From NCBI RefSeq assembly GCF_900104595.1, contig NZ_FNVY01000004.1, positions 496,001-560,000 on the forward strand: a stretch of 64,000 nucleotides of DNA. The letters run 5' to 3'. Positions 26,227-36,061 of the stretch are shown here, piece by piece. The notes beneath the pieces were generated by a model, which did not search any database, had not been told where the DNA came from, and saw only the letters and a list, made by a program, of their open reading frames with translations. The stretch is from Enterococcus timonensis (GTDB lineage Bacteria > Bacillota > Bacilli > Lactobacillales > Enterococcaceae). Position 1 is the stretch's first letter, and each line of letters begins with the position of its first letter. Both the position numbers and the translations under genes were made by a program.

Positions 26227-27213
26227 CTAGGTCCGTGGTTTGTTATGCGCTGTCGTGTCAAATGGTCGAACCATGGCTTCAATTTCAGCACGTTTGCCTT
26301 CTAAAAATGGTGGCAAGGACAAGATTTCACCGGCTGTTTCATAATTTTCATCTTGCAAGAAACCAGGACCATCAGTAGCAAGTTCAAATAAAACGCCAGG
26401 AGCGGCCATAAAATATTCGCTAGCAAAATAAAAACGATCGACAAATCCTGAGTTTGGAAATTCTAATTCATCAATTTTTTTAATCCAATAACGCAAGGCA
26501 TCTTGATCGGCCACCCGTAAAGCCAGGTGATGGACTGAGCCATACCCTTGAATAGCATCGGCCAAATCATTGCGGTGTTCGATAATTAAGGAAGCCCCAT
26601 TGCCGCCTTCGCCGATTTCAAACAGATGAAATTGTCCATCCGTTGCCACATAGTTAAAGCCTAACACTTCTTCTAAAAGTAATTTCATATGATCATAATT
26701 AGAAACAGTAACAACAGTTGGTCCTAAGCCGACAACCGTATTTTCTTTTTCAACGGGAGAATTTTTCCAAGGGGTACCAGGAGCGACACCGTGGTCATTT
26801 TCATCAGAAACAAGTTGATATTGTTGGCCATCAAAATCTTCAAAATGTAAGATTTTTTTGCCGAATTGTTCAAAAATTTGACCATGTTTAATTTCTAAGG
26901 CGCTGAAACGTTCCGCCCAAAAAGATAAAGCAAGGTCACTTTGTACCCGGAAACCAGTCCGTGAAATAGAGTTCGTTCCGCGACGACCTTTTTGAATGCC
27001 AGGAAAATCAAAGAAAGTTACATCCGTACCAGCTGAGCCCATATCATCGGTGAAATATAAATGATACGTTTGGATATCATCTTGGTTGACCGTTTTTTTA
27101 ATTAAGCGCAAGCCTAAGACGTTGGTGAAAAAATCGTAAATTTTAGGGGAGCTTGAAGTAATTGCTGTTACATGGTGGAGTCCGCGAATTTGTGTATCAA
27201 TTGTTTTTTCCAT
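26227..27213 (-). CDS. Ring-cleaving dioxygenase, VOC family (MhqO/MhqA-like)
   Basis: A 328-residue protein with two VOC modules. Metal-ligand candidates are the His in GLHHVTAITS (module 1), SVHHLALRV (module 2) and the Glu in VLFELATDGPG. This matches type I extradiol dioxygenases of the MhqO/MhqA group, which open hydroquinone-type rings and are often induced by quinone stress. The longer upstream frame is rejected because the ATG at 27213 has an AAGGAG site 8 bp away. It is co-transcribed with the flavin reductase. Confidence 0.85.
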   Translation of the reverse strand: MEKTIDTQIRGLHHVTAITSSSPKIYDFFTNVLGLRLIKKTVNQDDIQTYHLYFTDDMGSAGTDVTFFDFPGIQKGRRGTNSISRTGFRVQSDLALSFWAERFSALEIKHGQIFEQFGKKILHFEDFDGQQYQLVSDENDHGVAPGTPWKNSPVEKENTVVGLGPTVVTVSNYDHMKLLLEEVLGFNYVATDGQFHLFEIGEGGNGASLIIEHRNDLADAIQGYGSVHHLALRVADQDALRYWIKKIDELEFPNSGFVDRFYFASEYFMAAPGVLFELATDGPGFLQDENYETAGEILSLPPFLEGKRAEIEAMVRPFDTTAHNKPRT

Positions 27214-27308
27214 AAAAAAAATCTCCTTCAAAAAAATATTTTTCTTACTAAAAGTAAGCATAACATTTTTTGAAGAAGATGCAATTTATTTGTCTTGGAG
27301 AACTTTTC

Positions 27309-28000
27309 TCAATTAACATTATTGACAATCGAAAGCTTTTCTACTTTAATTTCTGGAATCGTAATGTCCGATCCATTTAGAGTCGTATAATCGGTTAAAC
27401 CGTTGTAAAGTCCGGTGAAGGTCACTTGGTCAAACATTAAAAGACGGGGTTCAGCAATAATATCAGTCACATGCATCAAAAGCTGAGAATTATTATCCAC
27501 CGCAATATAAATATCCAACAGCTGACCGGTGCCAAAAATTCTAATATTTTTCCTGAAAAACTGACCTGCTGCCCAGCATAATAAATCGGATTGCGAAGGA
27601 TTTGATCGTAAGTGGGAGTGCTTGTCGAGCTAGGATTATCAGCGACTTGAACGGCGCTAGTGTCCGTTTGACTAGCATTTGTAGTGGAGACCTCACTAGT
27701 GGAAGTTGGCGCGTTAGTATCGATTGTTGGAAGGGCTTGGACTTTCTTTTCTATTAGTTGATCAATTCGTCCTTCTAAATGGAAATTTTCTTGTTGAATT
27801 GCAACAACATAAAATAGCAGCAAAATAAAACCAATCCAAACAAAAAATCCTGAGCTCAAGAAAAGTTTGTGATTTCTAGTCAGGTCGCCTCGGGCTTTGA
27901 TAACGGCGATTAATCCTAGGGGCCAAAAAAAGATTAATAATAAATAAAGGCGCGAAGGAGTTGAAAAAAAATTAAAAAAGCGGTTACTCGAGTTACCCAA
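27309..28000 (-). pseudogene. Frameshifted two-TM protein with C-terminal OB-fold (tRNA_anti-like) domain
   Basis: Two overlapping frames together make one protein. The 5' part (27476-28000, TTG start behind GGGAGGAAA) has two membrane helices, a Ser/Thr-rich linker and the beginning of an OB-fold (YYAGQQVSFSGKILEF). The 3' part in another frame (to 27309) continues it with GTGQLLDIYIAVDNNSQLL and LLMFDQVTFTGLYNG. Adding one T to the T5 run (A5 on the plus strand, 27534-27538) restores a continuous frame reading LEFFGTGQLLD. Function is unknown, and similar small OB-fold membrane proteins occur in Firmicutes. This may be decay, phase variation or a base-calling error. Confidence 0.7.
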
Positions 28001-28108
28001 ATAAATTTCCTCCCAGAAATCATTATAATTAGCTTGATTTTACCAAATAATTAAGAGAAATTCAATCAAAAAATGGTCTATACTAAATTTTTTTTCAGCA
28101 GAGAAGTC

Positions 28109-29359
<1,251 letters not shown>

Positions 29360-29472
29360 CAAGCCACCTCGAAACCGCTATTTTTATTAGTGTAGTGCAG
29401 TAAGAGGCCGTTGATAAGTGATTTTAAAAAGTCGGAGCGGCAATTTTGCTAAATTATTTTCGGGAATTTCTC

Positions 29473-29501
29473 TTGACACAACTTTAAAAATCAGTTATTC
29501 T
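29473..29501 (+). promoter_or_regulatory. Promoter of tRNA-Thr(GGT)
   Basis: TTGACA (29473-29478), 17 bp, TATTCT (29496-29501), about 50 bp before the tRNA gene. Confidence 0.7.
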
Positions 29502-29550
29502 ATTTTTTGTGTTCAATAACATTTTTTTAATGAAAATAGCTTCAATTTTT

Positions 29551-29623
29551 GCCGCCTTAGCTCAGCAGGTAGAGCGCTTCCATGGTAAGGAAGAGGTCGT
29601 CGGTTCGAATCCGACAGGTGGCT
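29551..29623 (+). tRNA. tRNA-Thr (anticodon GGT)
   Basis: 73 nt, no encoded CCA, discriminator T. The acceptor stem GCCGCCT pairs with AGGTGGC, the D-arm is GCTCAGCAGGTAGAGC and the T-arm is GTCGG-TTCGAAT-CCGAC. The anticodon stem CTTCC/GGAAG holds loop ATGGTAA, so the anticodon is GGT (ACC, Thr). No terminator is obvious directly behind it. Confidence 0.94.
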
Positions 29624-29829
29624 CTTTGTGTACCGTTAAATCAAGGTTTCTTAGCCGCTTGACCAAAATTTGACCAAAATAATCGAGACTTTTTACTTTA
29701 AAAAAGCCAAATTTAAATTTTTTATTTTTAATTTTTTGTTCACACATTTTATTGGTCTAAAATTCGCTTAATTCTTTTTTGAAATTCGTCGACGGTGTTT
29801 TTTTACTAAGCAAAGAAAAGAGTTTAAAA

Positions 29830-30327
29830 ATGATGATTACATTTAGAAAAGCTGAGTTGAAAGATTTACCTGCTATCACGGAAATTTATAATCACGCGGT
29901 GATTGCTGGAGAAATTACCGCCACCTTAAAACCGGTGACCATAGAAGAACAAGCGATTTGGTTTGCTAAACATTCGGAAATCCGTCCACTTTTAGTAGCT
30001 TGCCAGCAAGGGAAAATAATCGGATGGGCTTCACTATCTGATTTTTACGGACGAGTGGCTTATGAAAAAACGGTAGAAGTGAGCATTTATTTAGCCAAAG
30101 ATGCGCAAGGGTTAGGTCTTGGCGCTCAATGTTTAAGTGAGTTAGAAAAAATCGGTGAAGAAATTGGTTTAACTACTTTTTTGGCTTTTATTTTTTCTAC
30201 TAATCAGGCTAGTTGCCATTTATTTGAAAAATTTGGCTATCAGAGATACGGATTTTTGCCGCAAGTCGCCGATACTGGGGATAAGTTATTAGATTTAATT
30301 ATTTTCGGGAAAAGATTTAAAAAGTGA
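29830..30327 (+). CDS. GNAT family N-acetyltransferase (phosphinothricin acetyltransferase-like)
   Basis: A 165-residue GNAT enzyme. The N-terminus FRKAELKDLPAITEIYNHAV is typical of the PAT/YncA subgroup. Motif A (acetyl-CoA pyrophosphate loop) is QGLGLGAQCL (about 97-106), and the NxxS-type helix NQASCHLFEKFGY follows. Substrate unknown: amino-acid sulfoximine, phosphinothricin or other small amines are possible. The frame opens at 29779, but the double ATG at 29830/29833 fits the family start, with a weak AAAGAG site. Monocistronic with terminator. Confidence 0.8.
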   Translation: MMITFRKAELKDLPAITEIYNHAVIAGEITATLKPVTIEEQAIWFAKHSEIRPLLVACQQGKIIGWASLSDFYGRVAYEKTVEVSIYLAKDAQGLGLGAQCLSELEKIGEEIGLTTFLAFIFSTNQASCHLFEKFGYQRYGFLPQVADTGDKLLDLIIFGKRFKK

Positions 30328-30351
30328 CATGCATTTCGATTATTAAAATCA

Positions 30352-30387
30352 AAAAACCTGTCTGAACTTAATCAGACAGGTTTTTTT
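30352..30387. terminator. Bidirectional terminator between the GNAT and DUF5808 genes
   Basis: AAAAACCTGTCTGA and TCAGACAGGTTTTTTT pair perfectly around a 6-nt loop. T runs on both strands. Confidence 0.9.
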
Positions 30388-30390
30388 GAT

Positions 30391-31776
30391 TTATTTAGTG
30401 AATTGACTCGTTAATTCTTCGGCTAATTTTTTAGTGTCGGCACTATTTTTACTGGCAAAATAATAAATTGTATTTTTGGTGGAGATTTTTAAAATAGGTT
30501 GACTAGGTTGGTAAATATAAAGTTTCGCAGAACTACCGGCTATTTGAAATTTTCCAGTTAAATAATGATTGGTGGCTGTTCCAGCAATGCGTAGCCGATT
30601 TTTGGGAAGCTCAGAAATTTCTTCAACTCGTTCAATCTCAGAAAATTTAATATGGGCATCTGCGGCAAGTGGCGCTTTTAGTAAAACCACTTGATCTTGA
30701 ATTTCCCCCACGAAAGCATCATCACTAAAGTCCGCTTTTAGCATGGGCACCGTGACAAAGACGACCAACGCAACTAAGAAAACTCCCAGTAAACTATAAA
30801 TCAATTTACCGAAAGGACGACCGAAATTTACCGAAATATTCATCCCAATGCGGTCCGGGACATTCAACCGTTTGTCGGCAGGGTTATTATAAATGCCAAA
30901 GCGCCAAAATGGATCCTCATCCCGATAAATGATCTGACTTTTCGCGAGCAAATTATCTTGTTTTTTGCGCGTATTAAAAAGCAACCAGAAAGTCCAGCCA
31001 ATGTAGGCAATTACGGCTATGATTAAGACGCTAAACAAAATAGTATCAAAAGGAGGGATAGCGTTCAGAGACAAAGGAATAAAAAACGGAATCACAGCAA
31101 GAACCAGACTGGAGACCCCAGTTAAAAGCGACCAGTCATGGACAAATAAATCGTTGAACTGCTGATTAATTGAGGCATCTTTTGTGTTAGCCTTCACTGG
31201 CAAATGTTTAATAATTTGATACAGACCAACAAATAAGAACGTCAGGGCCATTGATCCAATCAAGGTCCACCAAAAAGCAGCGCCGGTTTTAAAAATAGTA
31301 TAAATCAGCCAACTGGCGATAATATTTAAGAGCAGGCTCAGCATAAACCACCAGGGAGAAATAATTTTTTGATTTTTTTGTTGAATCGTTTTCGTGTCGA
31401 CAATTATTTTTTCAGCGGTGGGGACTTGCCAATTTTGGGCGACTTTTAAATGATACAAGCGGCCGATAGAAATAACTTGAAGAGCATAAAAAACGCCAAT
31501 TTCAGCGAACATGCCGACAAAAAAATAAAGAATCAGCAAGGAATCGTAAGAAATAAAAAGTAAAGGCAAATAAAAAATAATTGAAAAAAGAGCGACGAAT
31601 AAATTTTTCTGGCGATGTTTTTTGATGAAATCAGCAAGTTCCTCGCTGTGTAACGCCTCATTCGGTAAAGTATTTTCTAATAAAATATTTTTGTGCGGGC
31701 GGCTTTGCAGAATGCTCATGCCATAAAAAATACCGCTAATCATAATCATAATTAAATAAAAAATAAAATTCATCAT
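30391..31776 (-). CDS. DUF5808/DUF1648-type polytopic membrane protein
   Basis: A 461-residue integral membrane protein with about eight or nine helices. The block DEDPFWRFGIYNNPADKRLN (about 305-324), followed by VNFGRPFGKLI, matches the DUF5808 signature as I know it. The C-terminal 110 residues after the last helix form a soluble domain. Function is not established; relatives sit beside YtrA-type GntR repressors and transporters. It overlaps the GntR gene by 4 bp, so it is the regulated partner. Confidence 0.75.
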   Translation of the reverse strand: MMNFIFYLIMIMISGIFYGMSILQSRPHKNILLENTLPNEALHSEELADFIKKHRQKNLFVALFSIIFYLPLLFISYDSLLILYFFVGMFAEIGVFYALQVISIGRLYHLKVAQNWQVPTAEKIIVDTKTIQQKNQKIISPWWFMLSLLLNIIASWLIYTIFKTGAAFWWTLIGSMALTFLFVGLYQIIKHLPVKANTKDASINQQFNDLFVHDWSLLTGVSSLVLAVIPFFIPLSLNAIPPFDTILFSVLIIAVIAYIGWTFWLLFNTRKKQDNLLAKSQIIYRDEDPFWRFGIYNNPADKRLNVPDRIGMNISVNFGRPFGKLIYSLLGVFLVALVVFVTVPMLKADFSDDAFVGEIQDQVVLLKAPLAADAHIKFSEIERVEEISELPKNRLRIAGTATNHYLTGKFQIAGSSAKLYIYQPSQPILKISTKNTIYYFASKNSADTKKLAEELTSQFTK

Positions 31777-32156
31777 TGATGTTCCTTTCTAAATGTTTCC
31801 AAAATATTTGCAGCAAGTGTCAGGCATTCTTCAGCTGATTTTCCATGGTTAAACCAATCCGCTAAAAGTAACGAGAGCTCTTGGGTAAAATGATCGACAA
31901 AATCATTGGCTTCCGGAATGCTTTCGGCAATTTTCGTACCGGTCCGGCGATCAGTCACCAGATAGCCGTCTTCTTTTAAAGCAGTGTAAGCTTTAGAAAC
32001 GGTCATCATGTTGACGCCAATTTCATCAGCTAAAGCCCGCACTGAAGGGAGCTGCTCACCAAAAGCCAACTGACCATGGGCCAAGCCTAAAATAATTTGC
32101 CGCTTCATTTGTAAATATAACGGCTCGTTACTTTGTGGATCTATTTCTAAAATCAT
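31773..32156 (-). CDS. GntR family regulator, YtrA subfamily
   Basis: A 127-residue short GntR regulator. Its winged helix covers residues 10-78 (PLYLQMKRQIILGLAHGQ, LPSVRALADEIGVNMMTVSK, DGYLVTDRRTGTKI), with a short helical tail typical of YtrA and no large effector domain. It is first in the operon with the DUF5808 membrane protein. A palindrome overlapping its promoter (32180-32200) suggests autorepression. Inducer unknown; YtrA members often respond to envelope stress or cell-wall antibiotics. Confidence 0.88.
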   Translation of the reverse strand: MILEIDPQSNEPLYLQMKRQIILGLAHGQLAFGEQLPSVRALADEIGVNMMTVSKAYTALKEDGYLVTDRRTGTKIAESIPEANDFVDHFTQELSLLLADWFNHGKSAEECLTLAANILETFRKEHQ

Positions 32157-32179
32157 TTTGCTAACCTCCTTTGATATCT

Positions 32180-32200
32180 TGTATTATACACGCTAATACA
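32180..32200 (-). promoter_or_regulatory. GntR operator overlapping the gntR promoter
   Basis: Inverted repeat TGTATTA (32180-32186) and TAATACA (32194-32200) with 7-bp spacing. The minus-strand -10 TATAAT lies inside it, and a -35 TTGTCT sits 16 bp upstream. Binding would block polymerase directly. Confidence 0.7.
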
Positions 32201-32266
32201 GATAAGACAAGAAGAAAGTTTATCAATTATTTTTTTTGAAAATTTTCATGAATTTTCATTCAGCCC

Positions 32267-32295
32267 TTGAACTTCATTTTTAAAAAGAGTAGAAT
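32267..32295 (+). promoter_or_regulatory. Promoter of pepC
   Basis: TTGAAC (32267-32272), 17 bp, TAGAAT (32290-32295). Confidence 0.7.
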
Positions 32296-32330
32296 GGCTT
32301 AGAAATTAAAATTTGCTAAGGAGTGATTCA

Positions 32331-33662
32331 ATGTCACACGAAATTACAGCGGAACAAACGCAAAACTTTCGCGAAAAATTTGTTCAAGATGGCAAAAAAT
32401 TAGCCGTTCAACGGGCCGTTACTAAAAACGGAATCTTAAGCTCTGCTGAAAGCCAATTAGGCCATGTCAATAATACACCGGTTTTTTCTATCGATCTGAC
32501 AACAGGTCCGGTAGCTAACCAAAAACAATCTGGCCGTTGCTGGATGTTTGCAGCTTTAAATACTTTCCGTCATAAATTATTAGGACAATTTCAATTAAAA
32601 GATTTCGAATTGTCCCAAAGTTATACTTTTTTCTGGGATAAATATGAAAAAGCCAATTGGTTTTACGAAAATATTCTCGGGACAGCTGAAGAAGATTTAA
32701 CTAGCCGCAAAGTGGCTTTTCTTTTACAAACACCACAACAAGACGGCGGCCAATGGGATATGATTGTTTCTTTATTCCAAAAATATGGCGTCGTACCAAA
32801 AACGGTATTTCCCGAATCAGCTGCAAGTTCTAACTCACGGGAATTAAATTCTTTACTTAACAAAAAATTGCGTAAAGATGCTCAAATTTTACGGGAATTG
32901 GTTGCTTCTGATGCAGCCGTTGAAGAAATTGCTGATGTTAAAGAAGGCATGTTAGCTGAAATTTATAATTTCTTATCCGCTTCTTTAGGCACACCACCTG
33001 CTACTTTTGATTTTGAATATCGCAATGGTGATGGCGATTATCATATTGCCCAAAATTTAACACCAAAATCATTTTACGATGAATATGTTGGCGTTGACCT
33101 TGACGAATATGTAAGTATTATCAATGCACCAACAAAAGACAAACCTTATGATAAATCTTATACTGTGGAATTATTAGGGAATGTCGTTGATGGCAAACAA
33201 GTGAAATATTTGAATGTCGATATGTCTACTTTCAAAAAATTAGCCATCGCTCAACTTGAACAAGGCGAATCTGTTTGGTTTGGCTGTGATGTTGGTCAAT
33301 CTTCCCAACGTCAATCAGGAATTATGGCTAATGATATTTATGATTTAAATGGTACTTTTGATTTTGATTTAAATACGACTAAAGCTCAACGCCTTGATTA
33401 TGGCGAAAGCTTAATGACGCACGCTATGGTCTTAACTGGTGTGGATCTTGTCAATGGTCAATCAACAAAATGGAAAGTCGAAAATTCATGGGGCGATAAA
33501 GTTGGCGAAAAAGGATTTTTCGTTGCTAGCGACGCTTGGATGGATGAATACACTTATCAAATCGTTGTTCGCAAAGAATTTTTATCTGAAGATCAACTAA
33601 AAGCTTTTGAAGCTGAACCAAAAGTTCTTGCACCTTGGGATCCAATGGGCGCCCTTGCGTAG
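32331..33662 (+). CDS. pepC: Aminopeptidase C (bleomycin hydrolase family)
   Basis: A 443-residue papain-like cytosolic cysteine aminopeptidase forming a hexamer in known members. It trims N-terminal residues from peptides in lactic acid bacteria. The catalytic Cys is in QSGRCWMFAAL (about 69), His in LMTHAMVLTGV (about 365) and Asn in KVENSWGD (about 386). The C-terminus ending DPMGALA matches the conserved inward-pointing tail. The frame extends upstream to a TTG, but ATG 32331 has AAGGAG at 9 bp. The prophage begins within the next 55 bp and leaves the coding region intact. Confidence 0.95.
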   Translation: MSHEITAEQTQNFREKFVQDGKKLAVQRAVTKNGILSSAESQLGHVNNTPVFSIDLTTGPVANQKQSGRCWMFAALNTFRHKLLGQFQLKDFELSQSYTFFWDKYEKANWFYENILGTAEEDLTSRKVAFLLQTPQQDGGQWDMIVSLFQKYGVVPKTVFPESAASSNSRELNSLLNKKLRKDAQILRELVASDAAVEEIADVKEGMLAEIYNFLSASLGTPPATFDFEYRNGDGDYHIAQNLTPKSFYDEYVGVDLDEYVSIINAPTKDKPYDKSYTVELLGNVVDGKQVKYLNVDMSTFKKLAIAQLEQGESVWFGCDVGQSSQRQSGIMANDIYDLNGTFDFDLNTTKAQRLDYGESLMTHAMVLTGVDLVNGQSTKWKVENSWGDKVGEKGFFVASDAWMDEYTYQIVVRKEFLSEDQLKAFEAEPKVLAPWDPMGALA

Positions 33663-33669
33663 CAAGGAC

Positions 33670-33689
33670 TACAGACGTTTTTTCGTCTG
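33670..33689 (+). terminator. Hairpin behind pepC, probable terminator
   Basis: CAGACG and CGTCTG arms around TTTTTT (33673-33690), preceded by a second small hairpin over the stop codon (CCTTGC-GTA-GCAAGG). No T tail follows, possibly because prophage insertion replaced it. Confidence 0.45.
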
Positions 33690-33714
33690 AGGGGGCAGTA
33701 AGGGGGCAGACTTA

Positions 33715-34911
33715 TTAAAAACTATTCAGGGTTTTTAGTAAGTCTGTTTTTTGTTTTTTTGTGACGTGCATATAAATTTTTTCAGTTGTCTCTCGGTCCT
33801 CGTGTCCAACACGTTCCATAATTACCTGCAGTGGGACTTTTTTTTCAGCCAGCAAACTGATATGTGTATGTCTAAAAACATGGGTGCTCGCTTTTGTGGT
33901 AATCCCAAATTCTTGCTGATGTGCATTAAGAAAACCATTTAAAGTTCCTAGGTCGTACGGCTTACCATGGCGAGTAACAAATAGAAAATTTGTCTTTTTA
34001 TCTTTGATAAATTGGTTATGGTAAATGCGGCTCTTAATGATTTCAACTGCTTTGTCTCCAAGTTCAATTGTTCGGAATGATTTTTTGGTTTTTGGTGGTA
34101 CTTTTTTTCGACGCGTCTTGCTTCTGACTGCGTTGTCAAAAGTTCCGTGAATGTCTAATAAGAATCCTTCACGAAAATTTTTTTCCTCCAGCGCCATGAC
34201 TTCGCCAAATCGCATGCCCGTTAAATATTGAAGTTCAAAAACTTGAGTATATAGAGGGTTGTAGCTATTACATATTTCAAAAATTTTTTTGACCTCGTCC
34301 TTTTCAAAGTAGCGGGGGATTTGCCTTTTCTCCATGTCTTGAATTGTTTTTAGCGGCTCCTTGATTCGCGAGAAGTGGATTTGGTCCAGATTTCGTACAT
34401 ATCTTTTCTTATAGGCAAGGGTGAATGCTCCACGGATGATTGCTCTGAATCGTTTGACGTAAGATTTTTGATAACCTATGTCAAAGGTCATACGGTCGTA
34501 AAAAGCTTGTACATCATCAAATGTGACGTCCTGGACCCGCATATTTATTTCAAGGATCATTAACTTATTTTTAAGAGCGTCAATGCCGTAGCTATACCCA
34601 GACAAAGTCGAACCCTTAACTGGCCGGATAGACCTAGGATCATTAATTTCTAGGAACCATTCATCTATCATATCCCCAAGTGTCTTATCATTTGGGATAA
34701 TTCCATTTTCTTGCGACTTGGCTTTAACCTTGTCTGTTTCTTCGGCAATCATGCGATTAAGTTCTTTTTGGGCAAAATTCCAGACCTGGCGATTATTTTT
34801 TTCAAGCGTGATGGATTTTTTTATAAGTTTTTTTGTTTCTGGATTTTCAAATCTTTCTATGTACTTATAAGTAGTTTTACCTTTTTTATCCGTTCTTTCT
34901 TCTACCCACAT
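33715..34911 (-). CDS. Phage tyrosine integrase
   Basis: A 398-residue tyrosine recombinase. An N-terminal AP2-like arm-binding segment (residues 1-60, KTTYKYIERFENPETKK) precedes the SAM-like core-binding domain (about 70-185). The catalytic domain shows Arg in LTGMRFGEVMAL (about 232), the HxxR box HVFRHTHISLLAE (about 345) and GHEDRETTEKIYMHV with the nucleophile Tyr (about 381). It mediates integration and excision at the site behind pepC. Intact. Its 5' end lies beside the candidate small RNA promoter. Confidence 0.94.
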   Translation of the reverse strand: MWVEERTDKKGKTTYKYIERFENPETKKLIKKSITLEKNNRQVWNFAQKELNRMIAEETDKVKAKSQENGIIPNDKTLGDMIDEWFLEINDPRSIRPVKGSTLSGYSYGIDALKNKLMILEINMRVQDVTFDDVQAFYDRMTFDIGYQKSYVKRFRAIIRGAFTLAYKKRYVRNLDQIHFSRIKEPLKTIQDMEKRQIPRYFEKDEVKKIFEICNSYNPLYTQVFELQYLTGMRFGEVMALEEKNFREGFLLDIHGTFDNAVRSKTRRKKVPPKTKKSFRTIELGDKAVEIIKSRIYHNQFIKDKKTNFLFVTRHGKPYDLGTLNGFLNAHQQEFGITTKASTHVFRHTHISLLAEKKVPLQVIMERVGHEDRETTEKIYMHVTKKQKTDLLKTLNSF

Positions 34912-34933
34912 TTTGATTTTCTCCTTTTTGTGC

Positions 34934-35026
34934 TAAAATAGGGTACAGAAAAGAGACCTATTTCAGGTTTATTTTTGCTATGACACATCCACGTTCTTGC
35001 CGGGCGGGGGATGTGTCTTTTTTTGT
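34934..35026 (+). ncRNA. Candidate prophage small RNA between integrase and lysogeny genes
   Basis: An extended -10 box TGCTAAAAT (34931-34939, preceded by TTTTGATT-like -35) on the plus strand points away from the minus-strand integrase start. About 45 bp later a strong terminator follows: GACACATCC and GGATGTGTC arms (about 34982-35018), a GC-rich loop and TTTTTTTG. Between them are a hairpin formed by ATAGGG and CCTAT, and no open frame of useful length. The expected transcript is 75-85 nt. No plus-strand gene exists upstream for this terminator to serve. Confidence 0.5.
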
Positions 35027-35034
35027 TTAAAATT

Positions 35035-35919
35035 CTATTCTTCTATTTGCCACCAAGACCTCGCAAAGTCAGCGACATTTTTATTCTGCGTAATTTTAGC
35101 TTTTTCAGAATTGATAAATGCGGGGTCCCAATCTGATTTGACAACAAAACCTAGCTCGTTGTCCGACAATATCGTTTTAACACTGATTCCGACGTTTGAG
35201 AACTGAGACAAATCTGTATCACTTAACAACCTAACTGCTTGCGCCACTTGGTTAATGGCGCTTTTCAGCGACCCCGCACTTTCCAAAGTAATTTGAGTTG
35301 TGTAGTTGCCGTCTTCAATATAGATGCCATTTACTTCCAAAACCTGTAAATTACTTAAATGATTGATGAAAGCTTCGTTTGTATCCATTGCTAAATTTTC
35401 TGTGATATTACGGGGCTCTTCAGCTGTTGATGAACTAATAGTTTCGCTAGATTCTTTCGTTTCCGAAGAGTTGTCTTTTTGTCTACTGCCATCATAGTCG
35501 TGATCAGTATATCCGATGATAATATTTGAACCCTCATCTGCGTAAAAACCATATTTTTCACCGACTTCTTTATCTCCGTAATACGTAACATTTGGTTGAT
35601 CTGCATCAAGTTGATCACAGTCGCCTATTTTGATTGCTCTTTGATTCGTATCTGCTTTTTTATCAAAGTTTACTACTACAAAATCAGCAGTCAAATCCGC
35701 TTGTTGGAATAAATTTTCGACTTCTTCTTTTGATTTAAAGTAGGGATCTGGGATTTCAACTTTCCCTGCTAGAACTTTATCAGCATTTTTAGTTGCTTCA
35801 GCGACAACTTTATCTTGTCTGTTGTTTTCAAATTGTGATTTAATCTCAGAACCACCAACTAAAATTACTAGAACAATAACAACCCAAACCCACTTTCTTT
35901 GCAACAATGGCTTCTTCAT
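35035..35919 (-). CDS. Prophage membrane-anchored extracellular protein of unknown function
   Basis: A 294-residue protein. A basic start (MKKPLLQRK) and one hydrophobic helix (VWVVIVLVILVGGSEI, residues 10-25) without lipobox Cys indicate an N-terminal anchor. Residues 26-120 form a folded part, a Ser/Thr/Glu-rich linker follows (about 150-175, SSETKESSETISSSTAEEP), and the C-terminus forms a second folded part. The ATG at 35919 follows GGAGGAG; a longer frame is rejected. Its place between integrase and repressor is where lysogenic-conversion and superinfection-exclusion genes sit, so surface exposure and such a role are plausible but unproven. Confidence 0.65.
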   Translation of the reverse strand: MKKPLLQRKWVWVVIVLVILVGGSEIKSQFENNRQDKVVAEATKNADKVLAGKVEIPDPYFKSKEEVENLFQQADLTADFVVVNFDKKADTNQRAIKIGDCDQLDADQPNVTYYGDKEVGEKYGFYADEGSNIIIGYTDHDYDGSRQKDNSSETKESSETISSSTAEEPRNITENLAMDTNEAFINHLSNLQVLEVNGIYIEDGNYTTQITLESAGSLKSAINQVAQAVRLLSDTDLSQFSNVGISVKTILSDNELGFVVKSDWDPAFINSEKAKITQNKNVADFARSWWQIEE

Positions 35920-36061
35920 TTTTTCTCCTCCAAAAAAGTATTTAGCTCCCACTTAGCGGCAGGCAGTGGTAGTCGCCAGATTTCTACATAGCTTTAAAAC
36001 AGTAGCCCAGGAACCAAAGTTTAATATTTGTTTCCATTTTTGCATCTTTTTTGTTTTTGAG

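Noticed and set aside
29562-29747. Open frame of 61 codons on the minus strand over tRNA-Thr(GGT)
   Set aside because: It is antisense to the tRNA, and its apparent protein is the usual translation of a tRNA T-arm. No ribosome site.
29624-29829. Possible integrase or attachment-site remnant behind tRNA-Thr(GGT)
   Set aside because: A repeated TTGACCAAAA and a short frame ending KRIKRILDQ are suggestive, but too short and without a second att copy to support a claim.
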